Below the pieces are notes generated by a model. That model was not told the DNA's origin. It made no database searches and saw nothing but the letters and a program-made list of their open reading frames with translations. The position numbers and the translations under genes are program-made. 64,000 bases of DNA. It comes from Silene conica (taxonomy: Eukaryota; Streptophyta; Magnoliopsida; Caryophyllales; Caryophyllaceae). This document shows, piece by piece, positions 31,851 through 45,360 of this stretch. Position 1 is the first letter of the stretch. Each line of letters opens with the position of its first letter. The DNA lies in contig CM055312.2 in assembly GCA_029255685.2 (NCBI GenBank), forward strand, positions 55,400,202 through 55,464,201, read 5' to 3'.

Positions 31851-34800
31851 CTTTGTCCTCAAAGTTCAACGTATAACTAAGTTAAAGGATACCTCACGGA
31901 ACACAATTAAAATAAAATTGCACAACAGAAGTAAACAGAATTATCAAATGTATTCAACAATCACAACATACCAAATAACCATGTCATAACAACAAGACAT
32001 ACCATAAAATCATTAAGATTTTACAATCCTATCCTCCTTAAAACATGGTTACGTCCCCGTAACCTCAGTATAAAGTTTCTAGACCGCAAATCAATATATC
32101 CACCTCAATATCTATATCAAACTCAGGACAGAACTCAACAACTAAGGTCATACTGGACCGTAGACACAACGTGGCACAACGGCCTAATAACTCATAACTC
32201 AAACCAGCAACCAATTCTCATCCCAATCTCGATATCAATATTGTCAAATATTCCATTTAAGAAACTGCTATACCAAACTGACCTTATCAACTCAATCTCA
32301 TCAGTACTTACCTTCAAAGTCCATTGACGTACTTGTATACCTACTCGTCATTCCACTTATTCATAAAACACGAACGTGTACGCCATAAAACATGAACTTG
32401 TACATAATTCAGACTAATCACTTACTAACAACCAACAGAATTATCACATCAAAAGCAAATTTTTAATTATCAGAATAAAAGGATAACTGTTAATATTCAA
32501 CTCAAATCAGTACTCAAAAAAAAAAAAAAAAACTCATCAACTATCATATAACATATAACCTCGAACAAAATAAAGTATTAGGGTCGATAAGATCATGTTA
32601 CGCAGTAAAACAGATTCGGAATAGGTAACACTTACACACCCATGAAATTTCAACGCAAGCCGGTATTTACAACTACATACATGATCAAGGAGACTCATAG
32701 TTCCTAATTGACAATTTAAAAGGTTTCATGTTCATAACCATATTTTGATGCAACACCATATTTAGGAAAAGACATAGCGCGTAATTAAACATGAAACATG
32801 GACATGCCTCACATGATATTCATAATTCTTAGACTTCGCAAGATCGTTTAACATTCCCAGTTATCAACTAGTCAGTACATTTCACTTAGGTACATTCCTG
32901 TCCACTCATATTACATCATTTATCATGGAGCTATTATTATTACACATGATTTGTACAATAAGAGATCTATACGATGCGCAACAATTAACATTTAAGCCGG
33001 GTTTAATTTACACATAGCTACAGAATTGTCATTTGCATACAATCATCATAATTATCAGACATCAAGCTTTTTCCTTGTTTGTCACCTTTGAAAATATTTT
33101 AAAAAAAAAGTTTAGAGTAATAAAAGGTAGTTTGTGACAGTTATAAACTCAATTCAGGACAATCTTACCCTCTACAATTCAGATTTAAGACTACATGGAG
33201 GCATTCTGATTCTTCTTTTCTAGGACATTGTTCTTGTTCCTCATGACTTATGAAAACTTTAACGATAAAAGTAACGAATTCACAAGACTAGTACTTCATA
33301 TATCACATGTCGACTAATTAATAACTCAAACTAGAATGGTCAGACTTTTAAACAGAGCAAAAGCAGTTCAGTTTGTGACATAACAATATACATGAAGGTG
33401 TTATAAAGGTTATTGTCTCAACGATCTAGACAACGATATACCATAAATATATGAAATATATTAAACTTTTATATAAACTTACATAATTCACAACTTAACC
33501 AATTAAACATTATGCCACAACTTATAAAATTTATAAATTAAATAACCGTTTAGCTAATTGCGAGTTATTATGGTTTTTAGAAAATATAAGGAATTAACCG
33601 ATCATGGTAAAAGAACGAATTGCAAAGCTTAAGGAATTTATTTATAACAAATTGTACAACTTAATTGGTCTGAACAAAAACTTTACAACACTTAGATCGA
33701 AATTTGACCAACTTGCAAAAATCACCATTAAATAACGACTCATTAAGATTATGCATAAACAGTAGTCACGTTGTAAACGATTTCTTTTTCAACACCGTGA
33801 GTCAGAACAGAACTGCGCAGTAGCAAACTGACCACTGTTAACCAAAATATTTATTTCCTTCAAAATATAAGTCGTTTTAACATGAAGTCAAAATCATTAG
33901 AAAGCTAACTTATAAGGTCATCATACATAACATTTTCACATTCATATAGAGAACACATTTTAAACGACAATCCGTACAAATAGGTAACATTCTGGAAACT
34001 TAGTACCACGTTAGTTACTTTCATATTTCACATCATTACTTTACGTCGTCATATTAAAACACAACTATTATCAAAAACATGTTGACGCGTATATTGAGGC
34101 ATAGAAATGACATTCCTTCATATTATTATTTATTCATTATTTCAATTTGTACTTGCCATCAAGAAAGCGATAAAGATTGCAAAACTGAAAGATAGGATCA
34201 ACTAATTAAATCAACATTTATACATGTATATACAAATGTAACACCTAGCTATATGACATTCATGGCTTGGGGCAACACATTCCGCATATCACTAGACATG
34301 GATTACTATAACATGTAAATCTGATCATTCACATTAAAATTCAAGATGATATATTACATAGTTACGATAGTCATTTGATGACCAGATATCATATGAAAAT
34401 TTCTAAACACCACAATCATATGATAATATCACTCCAATCATTGTTTAAAATATATATATACATCCATTCTCTAAAATTTCAATGCAATCATTCAGATCAA
34501 TCCGCATTTCAATATCTGTCATATTTTCCTAATGTACATCAGCATGCAGTCAAGCTTATTTTTCAAACTCATATTCAAAACTCCTGTTCTCAATACTTGG
34601 AAATCATATATCTCAATCAATCATTCAATATAGTTCTCATACAACACAGATCTCCAACCATATTTCACATCATACTTACCTCATTGCCTTTCTGCGCAAA
34701 CGTTAGTTCAATATATATATATTGGGTCCTGTCCTTTATTCTATACTACCCACGCTCTACATCTCTCATGGGTGACCAGGCTAGACTGAAAGGGCCAGTG

Positions 34801-34928
34801 GCTTGGTTTGAGGGGGCCCCTAACTCATTCCAATCCTGGGGCTCCTAACAGTTACTAGCCTGGGGTTCATTTTATTTAGACACTCCTATGTTCATTAGTT
34901 CCATTTTAGTTTAGGCCTGAGGATCGTT

Positions 34929-34941
34929 CGCTCTGGTACCA
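34929..34941 (-). promoter_or_regulatory. Primer-binding site of the LARD-like element
   Basis: On the minus strand this is TGGTACCAGAGCG, three bases after the LTR end. It matches the initiator-Met site (TGGTATCAGAGC) with one change. Confidence 0.85.
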
Positions 34942-34944
34942 CTT

Positions 34945-37821
34945 TGTAACACCCCCATTTATTTAAGAGCCTTTAGCAAGACATTCTCAAATAAATAGGA
35001 CTGTTACCATCCCGGAATATCCGAGGTAGTGAATAACAAGGTAAACAAACCCAAAGTACTTTACATAAATACTGATTAAATTAAACTTGGCGTTACAACA
35101 ACTACGAGGTCCAAAATTAATAAAATGACAAAACAACTGACGATATCTAATGTGATCTAATTCTAAGTAGGTCCATGCCAAGTCTCTCTCCATGCCCAAG
35201 CTCCTAATCCATCTGTCACTGACCTGAAAAATCTACTCCCCATTCCGGATCATCGTAGGTGTCACACGGATACACAGGGTCAACCGCGAGGTTGAGTAGG
35301 TAAAACAGATAAGACATAAATAACAATACTATCATAAATATATTGGGATCAATCATCCCTTCTCCGCACCGATCCAACACCAAATAAACTCCGCACCGAT
35401 CACAAGACCCAGTATACTCCACACCAATCACAAGACCCAGTATACTCCACACCAATCACAAGACCCAACATTCTCCGCACCAATCACAAGACCCAAAATA
35501 CTCCGCACCAAACACAGACCCTTTATCTCCGCACCAAACACAGACCCTTTATCTCCGCACCACACAGACCCTTTTATCTCCGCGCCACACAGACCCTTTT
35601 ATCTCCTCATCTCATATCGTATCACAGAATATATATAAATAAATATCATAATATACCAACCAAACATTAATATAAAACATTCAAGGAACTCATCAATAAC
35701 AACTGAGTAATCATTATGATATGCATCGTATTTTCCCCTACCTGAAGTTGCAGAATGACAACCGACAGCTGCTAGAATCGTTCCACCTCGAATTCAATTC
35801 CTATAATAATACTTAATATTAATGCTAACCATACCATCAAACATTACCACATTTATTCTATCATGTTCACAAGTGATACCTATCATAATAAATATAGACT
35901 TACCAACATGTCATACGATTAAATATAGACTTATCAACATGTCATACGATTAATTTAAACAATCATTATAAAACCCATGATAACAATGATTTAATTAATT
36001 AACCATAGACACAACATGTATTAGTACTAATAACAATAATGATAACAAGCATCACAACGACCATAGCCTTAATAGAACAACTTACTTTACCACTAACACC
36101 AACATAATAATAATACCAGTATTAAATATTTATAATCGCAACAATGATAAATAATTTTAGTAATAATATGAATAATACTTAAGAGGAATAATAATAAAAT
36201 AATAATAATAATAATAAGAACAACAACAAGACAACAACCATGCTTAGCCGTGACTAAAACACAAACAGGTCTCCCTCCAAAACCCGAGGCAACAGCCCAT
36301 GCCCAGCCTACTTTACCGCGTCACCACCACCGACCAAGCCACCCACGACTACCACCAACCGTCCTAAACCGAACTATGTACTCCCAACTACCACTTCCAC
36401 GCCTCGTACGCCACCAGCGGCCACCACAGCTACCACCACGATAGCCCAAAACAGCCTGCACACTCACAACCCTCTCTACTTTCAGCGACACACTCCAACC
36501 TCCTCTATGCTCACGTTCCTCTCTCTCTCCACCGTGACCCACACCACCTCTGGCCACCACCATTGTCACCACTGACGCACGGTGGTTCCAGGGGTGGTCA
36601 TCTCCCTGCCTGGTTCTCCCTATAACCGCTACACCGACGTACCAAACACAACAACACCACCACAACACCTGTTTTACATTTTTCTGACACCAAACAAAAC
36701 CCCCTGTACCAACAACCTCAGCCACCACGAATCTCCGCAACAACCACCATTACATACCCCATGCTACCCCCTAACAACCTACCCTAACACTTATCCAAAA
36801 ACCCGATCCCACTGTCAACAAAGACCCGTACAAAATCCCTGCCCAGAACTGTTATTCTGAGACGTCATTCTAACAACATGGGTCTCCCAAACGAGCCCTA
36901 TACAAGACACCCTCACGACACCCCAAATACCACCACCATAACCACCCTATGTATCCCTGACTACCACCTTTCAACTGACCCTAACCAACATACAAATTAT
37001 TAACAGATAATAAAATTAAACACGACACAAACACCCTCATACACCACGATTCAAATAAAACTGCTGTACCACGACTCTGACAGAGGCTTTAAACCACCAC
37101 AAAACGACGGCCAACAAGGCCAACGGTGACTCAACTATGACCCAAATACGACAATTGAACCTCATGGATTAAAACTAAACAAAGATCAGACCATATAAGC
37201 ACGATTACATACACGAATTAATGAGTTAAAGTTGGACAGAAATTGAAAGAAACCAGAGGAATATTGCGTGTACCCTATTTCAGACGCCAATCGAGCCACC
37301 AAGGACCACCATAAACCACCAACTGATCCCTCCTTCTTGAACTATGATGTGTCGGCTCTGAGATGATGTGAGAGTGGGAGGCGTTTTAGGTTTAGGGTTA
37401 GGTTTTCGAGGAGCTTAAATGTATGGGCAGCAGATAGAATTTGTTGTGGTTTGAGCAGTGGGTGATGTGTCGAGTTGCACCTCGAGGCCCAATCGACAAC
37501 CTTGCACGCATCCCTAAACCTTAAAGAACAACTAGAGCGTGACTCGATACTAAAACCCGTACCCGACACTCCAAAATTCTTATACAAAATATAAGAACTT
37601 ATGCGATAAACTAATTATCGATCTAAAACGTTCCACTAATTATCACACGTTAAAGTAATATAATACAAATGAATAAAATAGAATACGATACAATACGGAG
37701 TATTACAGTCTTCCTCCCTTAAAATGAACTTCGTCCCGAAGTTCACCATCCCATGGTCAACAAACTGGTCATCATATAACATCAAATACTAATAAAGTAC
37801 TTCAAAACACGAGTTATCACA
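34945..37821 (-). repeat. 5' LTR of the LARD-like element
   Basis: 2877 bp, near-identical to 28932-31829. It lacks 21 bp near 37476 that the other LTR has near 31466. It ends at the TCTAG duplication. Confidence 0.88.
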
Positions 37822-38319
37822 TCTAGTCTGACTCTCGAGGTATAATCCTTCCCCGATTTGACAAGTATCCCCGACTCAGGATTCCTCCAAGACTCGAACT
37901 AGCTAGGAACGAGATACCCCCGACTCAGGGCGGACAATCTGAAACCTGACCGGAATACCTATCAACGGTCATACCAGACGAGACGCAGTCTGGTAAGAAC
38001 AAGAGTCATATAACAGCTCATAGTATAGGCTCCACATATCATACAACATCATTCTCAAAGATATGATAAAACTATATACATATAAATTCTAAACATCCGT
38101 TCAACACCTAGCCAACTGCGGAAACTATTTCAAGGCGAGAGTCGGTCTCTCTTCCAGCTGCCCGGTCGAGGGGTCTTTCTCCTCGAATTAATTTCCGATC
38201 CCGACATAAGTGTCGTCCAAGGCTCTTGGACTACAAACACGCATACAAACCATACGGGAATAGAATCAATGAAATCCGACTTGAGTAAACAAAGTTATGA
38301 AGCAAATTCAACTGACTAA

Positions 38320-38523
38320 AGCTCTCAGTCGGTCGGCCGGCTGAGAGACCTTAACTCTCATGTACGAACACAACAAACAAGCAAACCGGGAAGGGCTCTC
38401 AGCAGGTCGGCCGGCTGCCGGTCCACCGGCTGGGGACCCTTCCTCAGTCACTTCCCATTTTCACTATAAAGGGCTCTGAGCCGGCTGGTCGGCCCGCCGG
38501 TCGGTCGACCGGCTCAGAGTCCC
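38320..38523 (-). repeat. GC-rich hairpin units in LTR E2
   Basis: Unit 1: CTCTCAG (38322-38328) with CTGAGAG (38341-38347). Unit 2, near 38396-38450, is AGCAGGTCGGCCGGCT-like and imperfect. Unit 3: GGGCTCTGAGCCGG (38471-38484) with CCGGCTCAGAG-T-CCC (38509-38523), a 14-pair stem with one bulge. They correspond to the E1 units at 22206-22530, in opposite orientation. Confidence 0.75.
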
Positions 38524-38618
38524 TGTTCCGCGAGAACGCAATTCGACGTATTTCTATTCAAACAAACTTCATTAGAACCTTTCCAGACCATGAATCCCAA
38601 CCAAAATACAACATATCC

Positions 38619-39608
38619 TGTTGGGGCTGGTGTCCTTGACAATTAAGTACAATGACTTACTAAATCTCTTAAAGGATCACAAGGGCATACTTCAGTATTA
38701 TTACCAGTTGATCCACGGTTATCAATAACGGTTGGCTTGCTAGATAAGTTTGACGTTATTGTCATACGGATGGCGGTGATCAACTGGTCCCTATACGTCA
38801 CACCTATAGGACACGTTTGAGAGATGTGAAGGTATGAAAATACAATCACATTTATGCCGGATATGACTAAACAGTTAGTCAGAGGTATTGACTAATAAAT
38901 AAGTCAATAAGATGTTGAGATTATTATTTAATACGGATTAAATAATTTTAGCTAATACGGATTACATGATTAATTCGTAAATTAAATATAGACGGTTATA
39001 TTTAATTAAATATTGTATTCGCGTATTAATATAAACAGTTTTATTAATTTGGGTAAATATACAATATCGTATTTTATCAGACCATTATTAATATATCAAT
39101 TGTATTAATATCTGATAACATGTTACGATTTATAAACAAATCCGGCGAACAACTTATAGCTAAATGGGTTGAATCACGCATTGGAATAAGGTAAGAGTGG
39201 AAAGCCCACTCCTACCCGACATCCAATTCGGCCGTGTACTACATAAGGAGAGGGACTCTCCTTATGTCAGGGACTCTTGTTTCACTGTTTAAACAAATCT
39301 CAAGAAAATTAGGGTTTGAGAGCATTCTTCTCCCATAACCCAGATCTCACATCTAAAACTCAAAAGGCTCTCCCGATATTGCAAGGCAGTTGGAGAGGAT
39401 TTCTAGCACACGCGGCAACGTCTCATTCTAAGTCTTGGGTGCAAGTTATAGGAGGGAATTTGTGTTCATTCCTGTTCTTAGGCCTTTCGCACAAGGACTA
39501 AAGGTTGTACTCTTATTCGTATCTTTTTAATCTTATGACTATATACACGACTGTAATTTTCATTATAATCCCGCAAATATAGGGCGAATACATGTTTTAT
39601 TCCTCACA
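38619..39608 (+). repeat. 5' LTR of Copia copy B
   Basis: 990 bp, TGTTGGGGCTGG to CCTCACA. The first 450 bp match 46220-46669 without indels. It is the longest complete LTR of this family in the window. Confidence 0.9.
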
Positions 39609-39610
39609 AG

Positions 39611-39622
39611 TGGTATCAGAGA
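39611..39622 (+). promoter_or_regulatory. Primer-binding site of Copia copy B
   Basis: TGGTATCAGAGA, two bases after the LTR. It matches the initiator-Met tRNA site except for its last base. Confidence 0.88.
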
Positions 39623-41346
39623 CAGGTTATGAAATTTTACAATTGTGTTTTTCATAAAGTTTAAAACTTTTGCAAAACCGTACTTTCTGCCTTGACACTC
39701 GATCGAGTCTCTGTAGCACTCGATCGAGTGTCCCTGTACCAGGCACCGTGCGTGTGTTTTTGGGTTGTAATCGATCTTGTTTTCGATTCTTATTTGCATA
39801 TTGTTAATTAATCGATATTTTTAGCAATATGTGAATATTTTGTTGTTGTTTATTTATGATTTACACGTTTTAAATCAAAGATATAAACTTGTTTTTGGTT
39901 TAAAGTGCAGCGATTTGCGTTTTAACGAGTCACTCGATCGAGCCCCTGCTGCACTCGATCGAGTGACACTGACACTCGATCGAGTGCCCCTGTTGCTCGG
40001 TCGAGTGCTCATCTTTCAGGCTTTCTTTTTCGAAAATAACTTGTTTCTTATTTTCACATGGCCTAAAATAATATACTATATACGGAAATAGTATATTATT
40101 TTTGTGAAACGGTTCACCCTCGTTTGATACATATTGTTTTAAAACAGTTTAAAATAATGGATTATATGTTTATTAAAATTGGTGATTAAAGCGGTATAGT
40201 CACATAATTTTAATCTTAAAAGGTGGTTTGGTAAAAATTTATTAATCATAATAACAGTATTATGTCATGTATGAATTTTATTTAGTTGATGCATTTTATT
40301 TATCGTCTTGTGAATGCCTTGAATGCTTTCAATAACGTATTTAATTTTTGCAAACGGTTGTAACTTAGTGTAGCCTTAGTAGATTGTGTTACCGTAATGA
40401 TGGAACACAGTCTTGCTTGTAATTTTGAGATCTTGAATCTCCTTTTTGGGTTTTTGCCATGTAATTACTTTTGTATTTAAATTAGAATGTAAATAGGGTT
40501 ATATTTGTAATTTAAATTAGTAATTTTGTGAAGACCAAAGACGGAGACCGGATGCTCACTCCCGCTGCAAGGACCAAGATGGAACATCAAGACAAGCTTC
40601 TAGGGTCCAACGGTGGATTCCAAGTTGTTTTTTGTTTATTTTGGTAGGATATGCCACACTAGGACTTTTATTTACGTTTATTGCATTTATCTTTATGCTT
40701 TCATCGATAATAGCTTGCATCATATTCCGCCTAAAAGCCAAACCATCTATAACATGCCTGAAAACTGACTCATGTAGAGGTTACGCGTTAGTTTTCTGTG
40801 ACAATACAGATGTCACGTGTCACATGTAAAGCCATCATTTTATTTAATTCATTCACGTATATGCTAGTTTTTAGTTCACTTAAATATGAATAAATAAAAG
40901 TTGATGGGGTCTTCCTCGTATAACCAAAAATTGGGATTAGTCTTTATAAATCAGCCTCCCATGAATCCCTTCTTCGTCGGTAGGCATAATATGACCCCTT
41001 CTACGTCGGGTAAGTGGGAACAGATGATTTATTTTATCTCAACATCATGGTCACTCGATACTATCTAGCGACTGAGATGGACTAATAGATAGGATATACA
41101 GAAATCTATCGACCAAGAGTTCCAACGGTGGAATTAGCCAAACTGTGGGCTTATCAATATACGGAAATTGAGTCTTGGGATCGTTTATATAATTCTTGAG
41201 GGAGATCAATTATATAAATGCATGAGTCTACGAGTTTAAATTCAATTTAATATAGACTTAAATCACAACAATAAGCTGCTTATATGGTTTTGTTTTATCT
41301 TCTTTTTCAGTGTAGAACACGTTCATTAAAACTGCTGTATAACTAA
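39623..41346 (+). other. Leader of Copia copy B
   Basis: 1.7 kb of non-coding DNA before gag. Six sites of the palindrome CACTCGATCGAGTG or close variants lie at 39697-40010. The right two thirds match the leaders of copies A and C. No coding. Confidence 0.7.
39697..40010. repeat. Cluster of CTCGATCGAG in Copia B leader
   Basis: Sites at 39697-39708, 39717-39730, 39931-39942, 39952-39965 and 39973-39986, and a one-base variant near 39996-40008. Several are perfect 14-bp palindromes (CACTCGATCGAGTG). The neighbouring words CCCCTG/CCCTG recur between sites. Compare the cluster at 18587-18825 in LTR F. Confidence 0.9.
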
Positions 41347-44300
41347 ATGGCTGGTGAAGACCCAATGCCAAGTGCCAAGCTAGCACGTGAATCCTGGCTA
41401 AAAGCCTTCATGGACTCCATGAATCAGTCTACTAGACTGAGAAATGATGGGTCAAACTTCTCTGACTGGGAGGCAGCACTACGGAATGCTGCCATTGCTG
41501 ACGGAAAGCTTAAGTATTTAACTGAGCCCATTCCGACACACCCAGGAACTGGAGCTAGAGCTAACGAAGTTCGCGCTCATAGCGACTTCGTCATGGAAGC
41601 GGGTGCGATAAAGAACGTACTCATCTATGCAATGGAATCAAATTTGCAAAGACGCTTCATATCCCATGGTGCAAACAAGATTTTTACCACGCTCACTAAC
41701 GAATACTCGAAAGCTCCGAGAATCGTTTCTTATGAGCATACCTGTCGCTTCTTTGAGGCGAAACTCCAGAAGGGCCAAGCTGTTAGCCCACATATTCTCA
41801 ACATGATTGGGAATATCGAGAAACTGTCGACCCTAAACTGCAAGATCAGTGAGAACATAATCGTTGATCGAATGCTTCATTCGCTTCATGATGGGTTCGC
41901 CCTCTTTAGGGCCAACTACTACATGAACGACATGAAGAAGACTCCTCATGAGCTCCACTCCCTTCTCGTACAGACTGAGAAGGATCTGAAATTAAGTGGG
42001 AGCGTGAAGCAGGATGTTCTCATGATCTCCAGTAAGGGAAAGGGTAAAGGGAAGGCTAAAGCTCAGGGCGACCTAGCAGTAGGTAAGCCCAGGTTCAAGA
42101 AACCAGGATTTACTAAGAGTGGGCCAGGTGAGTCGAGCAACTCACAGGGCAAGACAAAGAGCAAGGATACAAGCATGGAATGTCACCATTGCCACAAGAC
42201 TGGGCATTGGAGGCGCTCATGCCCCGTGTATCGCGAGGACATTAAGGCAGGCCGCGTTACTCCTGTTGGTATGTCTTCTTCTTCTTTTATTCACATGATT
42301 GAGATTAACCATGCAAGTTGCGGAACTTGAGTACTTGATACTGGTTGTGGTTCTCATCTATGTAATCATGTGCAGGGCCTCCGAAACCAAGAACCCCTAA
42401 TCAAGGGTGAGGTGGACCTGCGTGTCGGGAATGGAGCACGCGTTGCTGCAGTCTCGAAGGGAACATACGTGATCCAGCTTCCAAGTGGATTCGAGTTATT
42501 TTTATATAACTGTTATTATGTTCCTAGTTTGTCCAAAAACATTATTTCAGTTTCTGCACTTGACAAACTCGGTTTTTCATTTGTAATAGAGAATAATAGC
42601 TGTATTTTCTCCTTACACAATATGATTTATGGCAAGGCAGTTTCCATGAATGGAATTTATGTTTTAGATCAAACTACCGAGATATTACATGTGAATAACA
42701 AGAGATTAAAGGTAGGTGACAAAGATCAAACTTACCTATGGCATTGTCGTATGGGACACATAAATGAGAAACACGTAAAACAGCTCATACAGAATGGAGC
42801 AATATCGCCCTTTGATTTCGAATCATATGGCACGTGTGAATCATGTCTCATTGGCAAAATGACTCGTATTTCCTTCGAAGGTGTTGGAATGCGCGCTGCC
42901 GACCTATTAGGACTCATACATACGGACGTATGTGGCCCTATATCGATCAACGCACGAGAAGGCTATAAGTATTTCATCACTTTCACGGATGATTTGAGTA
43001 GATATGGCTATGTCTACTTGATGAAACATAAAAGTGAATCCTTTGACAAGTTCAAAGAATACCAGAATCGGGTACAGAACCAGCTGGGTAGAAAGATTAA
43101 AGCACTACGTTCGGATCGTGGTGGTGAGTATCTTTCACACGAGTTTGATCAACACCTTAAAGACTGTGGCATCGTGCTACAGTTGACTCCATCTGGAACA
43201 CCACAATTAAATGGTGTGTTCGAACGGAGAAATCGAACTCTACTTGATATGGTTCGATCCATGATGAGTCACACCGTTGTGCCTGATTCATTGTGGGGCT
43301 ATGCTCTTTTGTCAGCCACTCTAATACTTAACCGAAGTCCGTCTAAAGCTGTTGACAAGACTCCATACGAATTATGGAAGGGAACGGTCCCTAACTTGTC
43401 CTTTATTCGGGTTTGGGGCTGCGAGGCTTATGTTAAGTAGAGACACGAGGATAAGCTCGGCCCGCGATCGGTCAAGACATACTTTATAGGCTATCCAAAG
43501 GGAACTTTTGGTCATTACTTCTACTCGCCAACCGAACAACGTGTTTTTTTTGCGGCTAGTGCGACGTTCTTAGTGAAAGAATTTCTCTAAGAACAAGTCG
43601 AGTAATAGAACCTTCGAGTTATCGGAGGTTCAAGAACCAACTATCGAGCAACCATTGGAGGAAACAGTACCTTCAACCGAGGCTGCGGTAGATATCCCTG
43701 AGGAACCTAGGAGGTCGGGAAGAGTCTCTATTCCTCCGGACAGATACATTGGTATGGTCGAGCAACGTGATATAGATGACGTCTTACTCCTAGAGGGTAA
43801 TGAACCCACAACCTATAAAGGTGCCATGACCAGTTCTGACTCAAAGCTATGGCTAGAAGCCATGCAATCCGAGATGGACTCCATGTATGAGAACAACGTG
43901 TGGGATCTTGTGGACCTACCTGCAAAGGTACGTCCCCTTCAATGCAAATGGCTTTACAAGATAAAGCATGCCGTGGAAGGACAACAAGATATCCACAAGG
44001 CAAGACTAGTTGCTAAAGGTTTTACCCAAGTGCCAGGCTTGCACTACGATGAGATCGTTCCATTCGGATTATCTTAGCGATCGCCGCATTTCATGACTAT
44101 GAAACATGGCAAATGGACGTTAAAACCGCCTTCTTAAACGGTTATTTGGAGGAAGAGTTGTACATGGTACAACCCGAGGGTTTTATTGATCCAGAACATC
44201 CTAAGAAGGTTTGCAAGCTTAAGCGTTCCATCTATGGACTTAAGCAAGCATCGCGGAGTTGGAATCATCGCTTCGACCAAGTGATAAAATAGAATGGGTT

Positions 44301-45357
44301 CATTCGATCAGTCGAGGAACCATGTCTCTATATCAAGTCGAGTGGGAGCAAGATTGTATTCCTAGTACTGTATGTCGATGACATACTCTTGATTGGGAAT
44401 GACATACCTCTCTTATCTTCGGTTAAAGCATGGTTGAAAAACCATTTCCAGATGAAAGATCTGGGAGAGGCACAAAGAATTTTGGGCATCCGTATCTACA
44501 GGGATAGATCACGACGGATTTTGTCTCTCAGTCAGGAGTCTTATATAGATAAGATCCTGGAGAGATTCAGCATGACGAACTCCAAGAAGGGGTTCCTTCC
44601 TATGACTCCTGGGCTTCACTTGAGCAAGACTCAAGAAGCTAAGTCATTGGAAGAGAAAGAGCGCATGAGTCGGATTCCTTATGCTTCGGCAATTGGATCG
44701 ATCATGTATGCCATGATATGCACACGTCCAGACGTTACATATGCATTGAGTATGCCTAGTCGATTCCAAGCTCATCCAGGTGAACAACACTGGATGGCCG
44801 TGAAAAACATTCTTAAGTACCTACGGAGGACTAAAGATTGGGGATTGACTTATGGAGGCGACTCAACGCTCTGCGCCACGGGTTACGCAGATGCTAGCTT
44901 CCAAACGGATCGAGATGACTCGAAATCTCAGTCTGGATTCGTTTTTACTCTTAATGGCGCGGCTGTCAGCTGGAAAAGTTCTAAACAGAGTGTTACAACA
45001 GATTCTACGACTGAGTCCGAGTACTATGCCGCCTCAGAAGCAGCTAAGGAAGCAATATGGATGCGTCAATTCTTACAAGGACTATCAGTAGTGCCTAGTT
45101 CGAATGACCCAATCACCGTTTATTGTGATAATAAAGGTGCCATCTTCCAAGCTAAGGAGCATAAGTCTAGCAACAAGGCTAGGCATGTACAAAGGAAAGC
45201 TCATCTAATCAGAGATTACGTGGAGCAAAAGGAGATTTTCATTGATAAGATCGCTACGGATGACAACATAGTTGATCCTCTCACAAAAGCATTACCACGT
45301 GATAAGCATGAAGGGCACATTCATTCCATGGGAATTGGATGTGTTCCTAAGTTGTAG
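41347..45357 (+). pseudogene. Copia copy B gag-pol, broken
   Basis: Polyprotein of a Copia element. The gag starts with MAGEDPMPS and has a CX2CX4HX4C zinc knuckle (CHHCHKTGHWRRSC) near 42181. TGA 42328-42330 falls just before the protease site VLDTGC. The integrase has the zinc-finger block (HCRMGH..., CESC) and the D-D-E core (HTDVCG, RSDRGGEY, FERRNR), then TAG 43438-43440. A frameshift lies near 43600. RT begins NVWDLVDLP; a 22-bp deletion near 44059 relative to copy C shifts the frame. TAG 44290-44292 follows, then YVDD at 44371-44382. RNase H is open to TAG 45355-45357 (GYADASF, TTESEYYAAS, VYCDNKGAI). Gene order gag-PR-IN-RT-RH is diagnostic of Copia. Confidence 0.93.
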
Positions 45358-45360
45358 TAC

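Larger units (their letters stand above)
31830..34944 (-). other. Non-coding internal region of the LARD-like element
   Basis: 3.1 kb, AT-rich. I find no gag, protease, RT, RNase H or integrase signature in any frame. The longest frame (34375-34848, plus strand) is on the wrong strand and looks random. The minus-strand primer site is at its right end and the polypurine tract at its left end. Confidence 0.75.
28932..37821 (-). mobile_element. Young non-coding LTR retrotransposon (LARD-like)
   Basis: 8890 bp, inserted in LTR E2 with the perfect duplication TCTAG (28927-28931, 37822-37826). LTRs: 28932-31829 (2898 bp) and 34945-37821 (2877 bp). On the minus strand the order is LTR, primer site (34941-34929), a 3.1-kb internal region without gag or pol, polypurine tract, LTR. 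The two LTRs differ by about two substitutions and one 21-bp deletion by eye, so the insertion is very recent. With no enzymes of its own, it must have been moved by another element. 'LARD-like' is from family knowledge (long LTRs, conserved non-coding interior). Confidence 0.88.
28102..38618 (-). mobile_element. Gypsy-type LTR E2, split by a LARD-like insertion and cut by Copia B
   Basis: The LTR end reads TGTAAAACCCC at 28102 on the plus strand, the reverse complement of the E1/E3 ends; CATTG precedes it. The LTR runs 28102-28931 and resumes at 37827-38618 after the young insertion. Copia copy B then cuts it at 38619, so its beginning (TGTAAC...) is missing. Shared blocks with E1 and E3 include the ACAATCAGTGGGGAGTGACT region near 28453 and the GGTCGAGGGGTCTTT motif near 38164. 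No coding. Confidence 0.82.

Noticed and set aside
34375..34848. 157-residue plus-strand frame
   Set aside because: It lies antisense in the LARD-like internal region, begins with a non-ATG codon, is Ile/His/Ser-rich and has no motif.
28932..37821. Segmental duplication of 28932-31829 and 34945-37821
   Set aside because: The TCTAG target duplication, the primer site and the polypurine tract show these are the two LTRs of one element.
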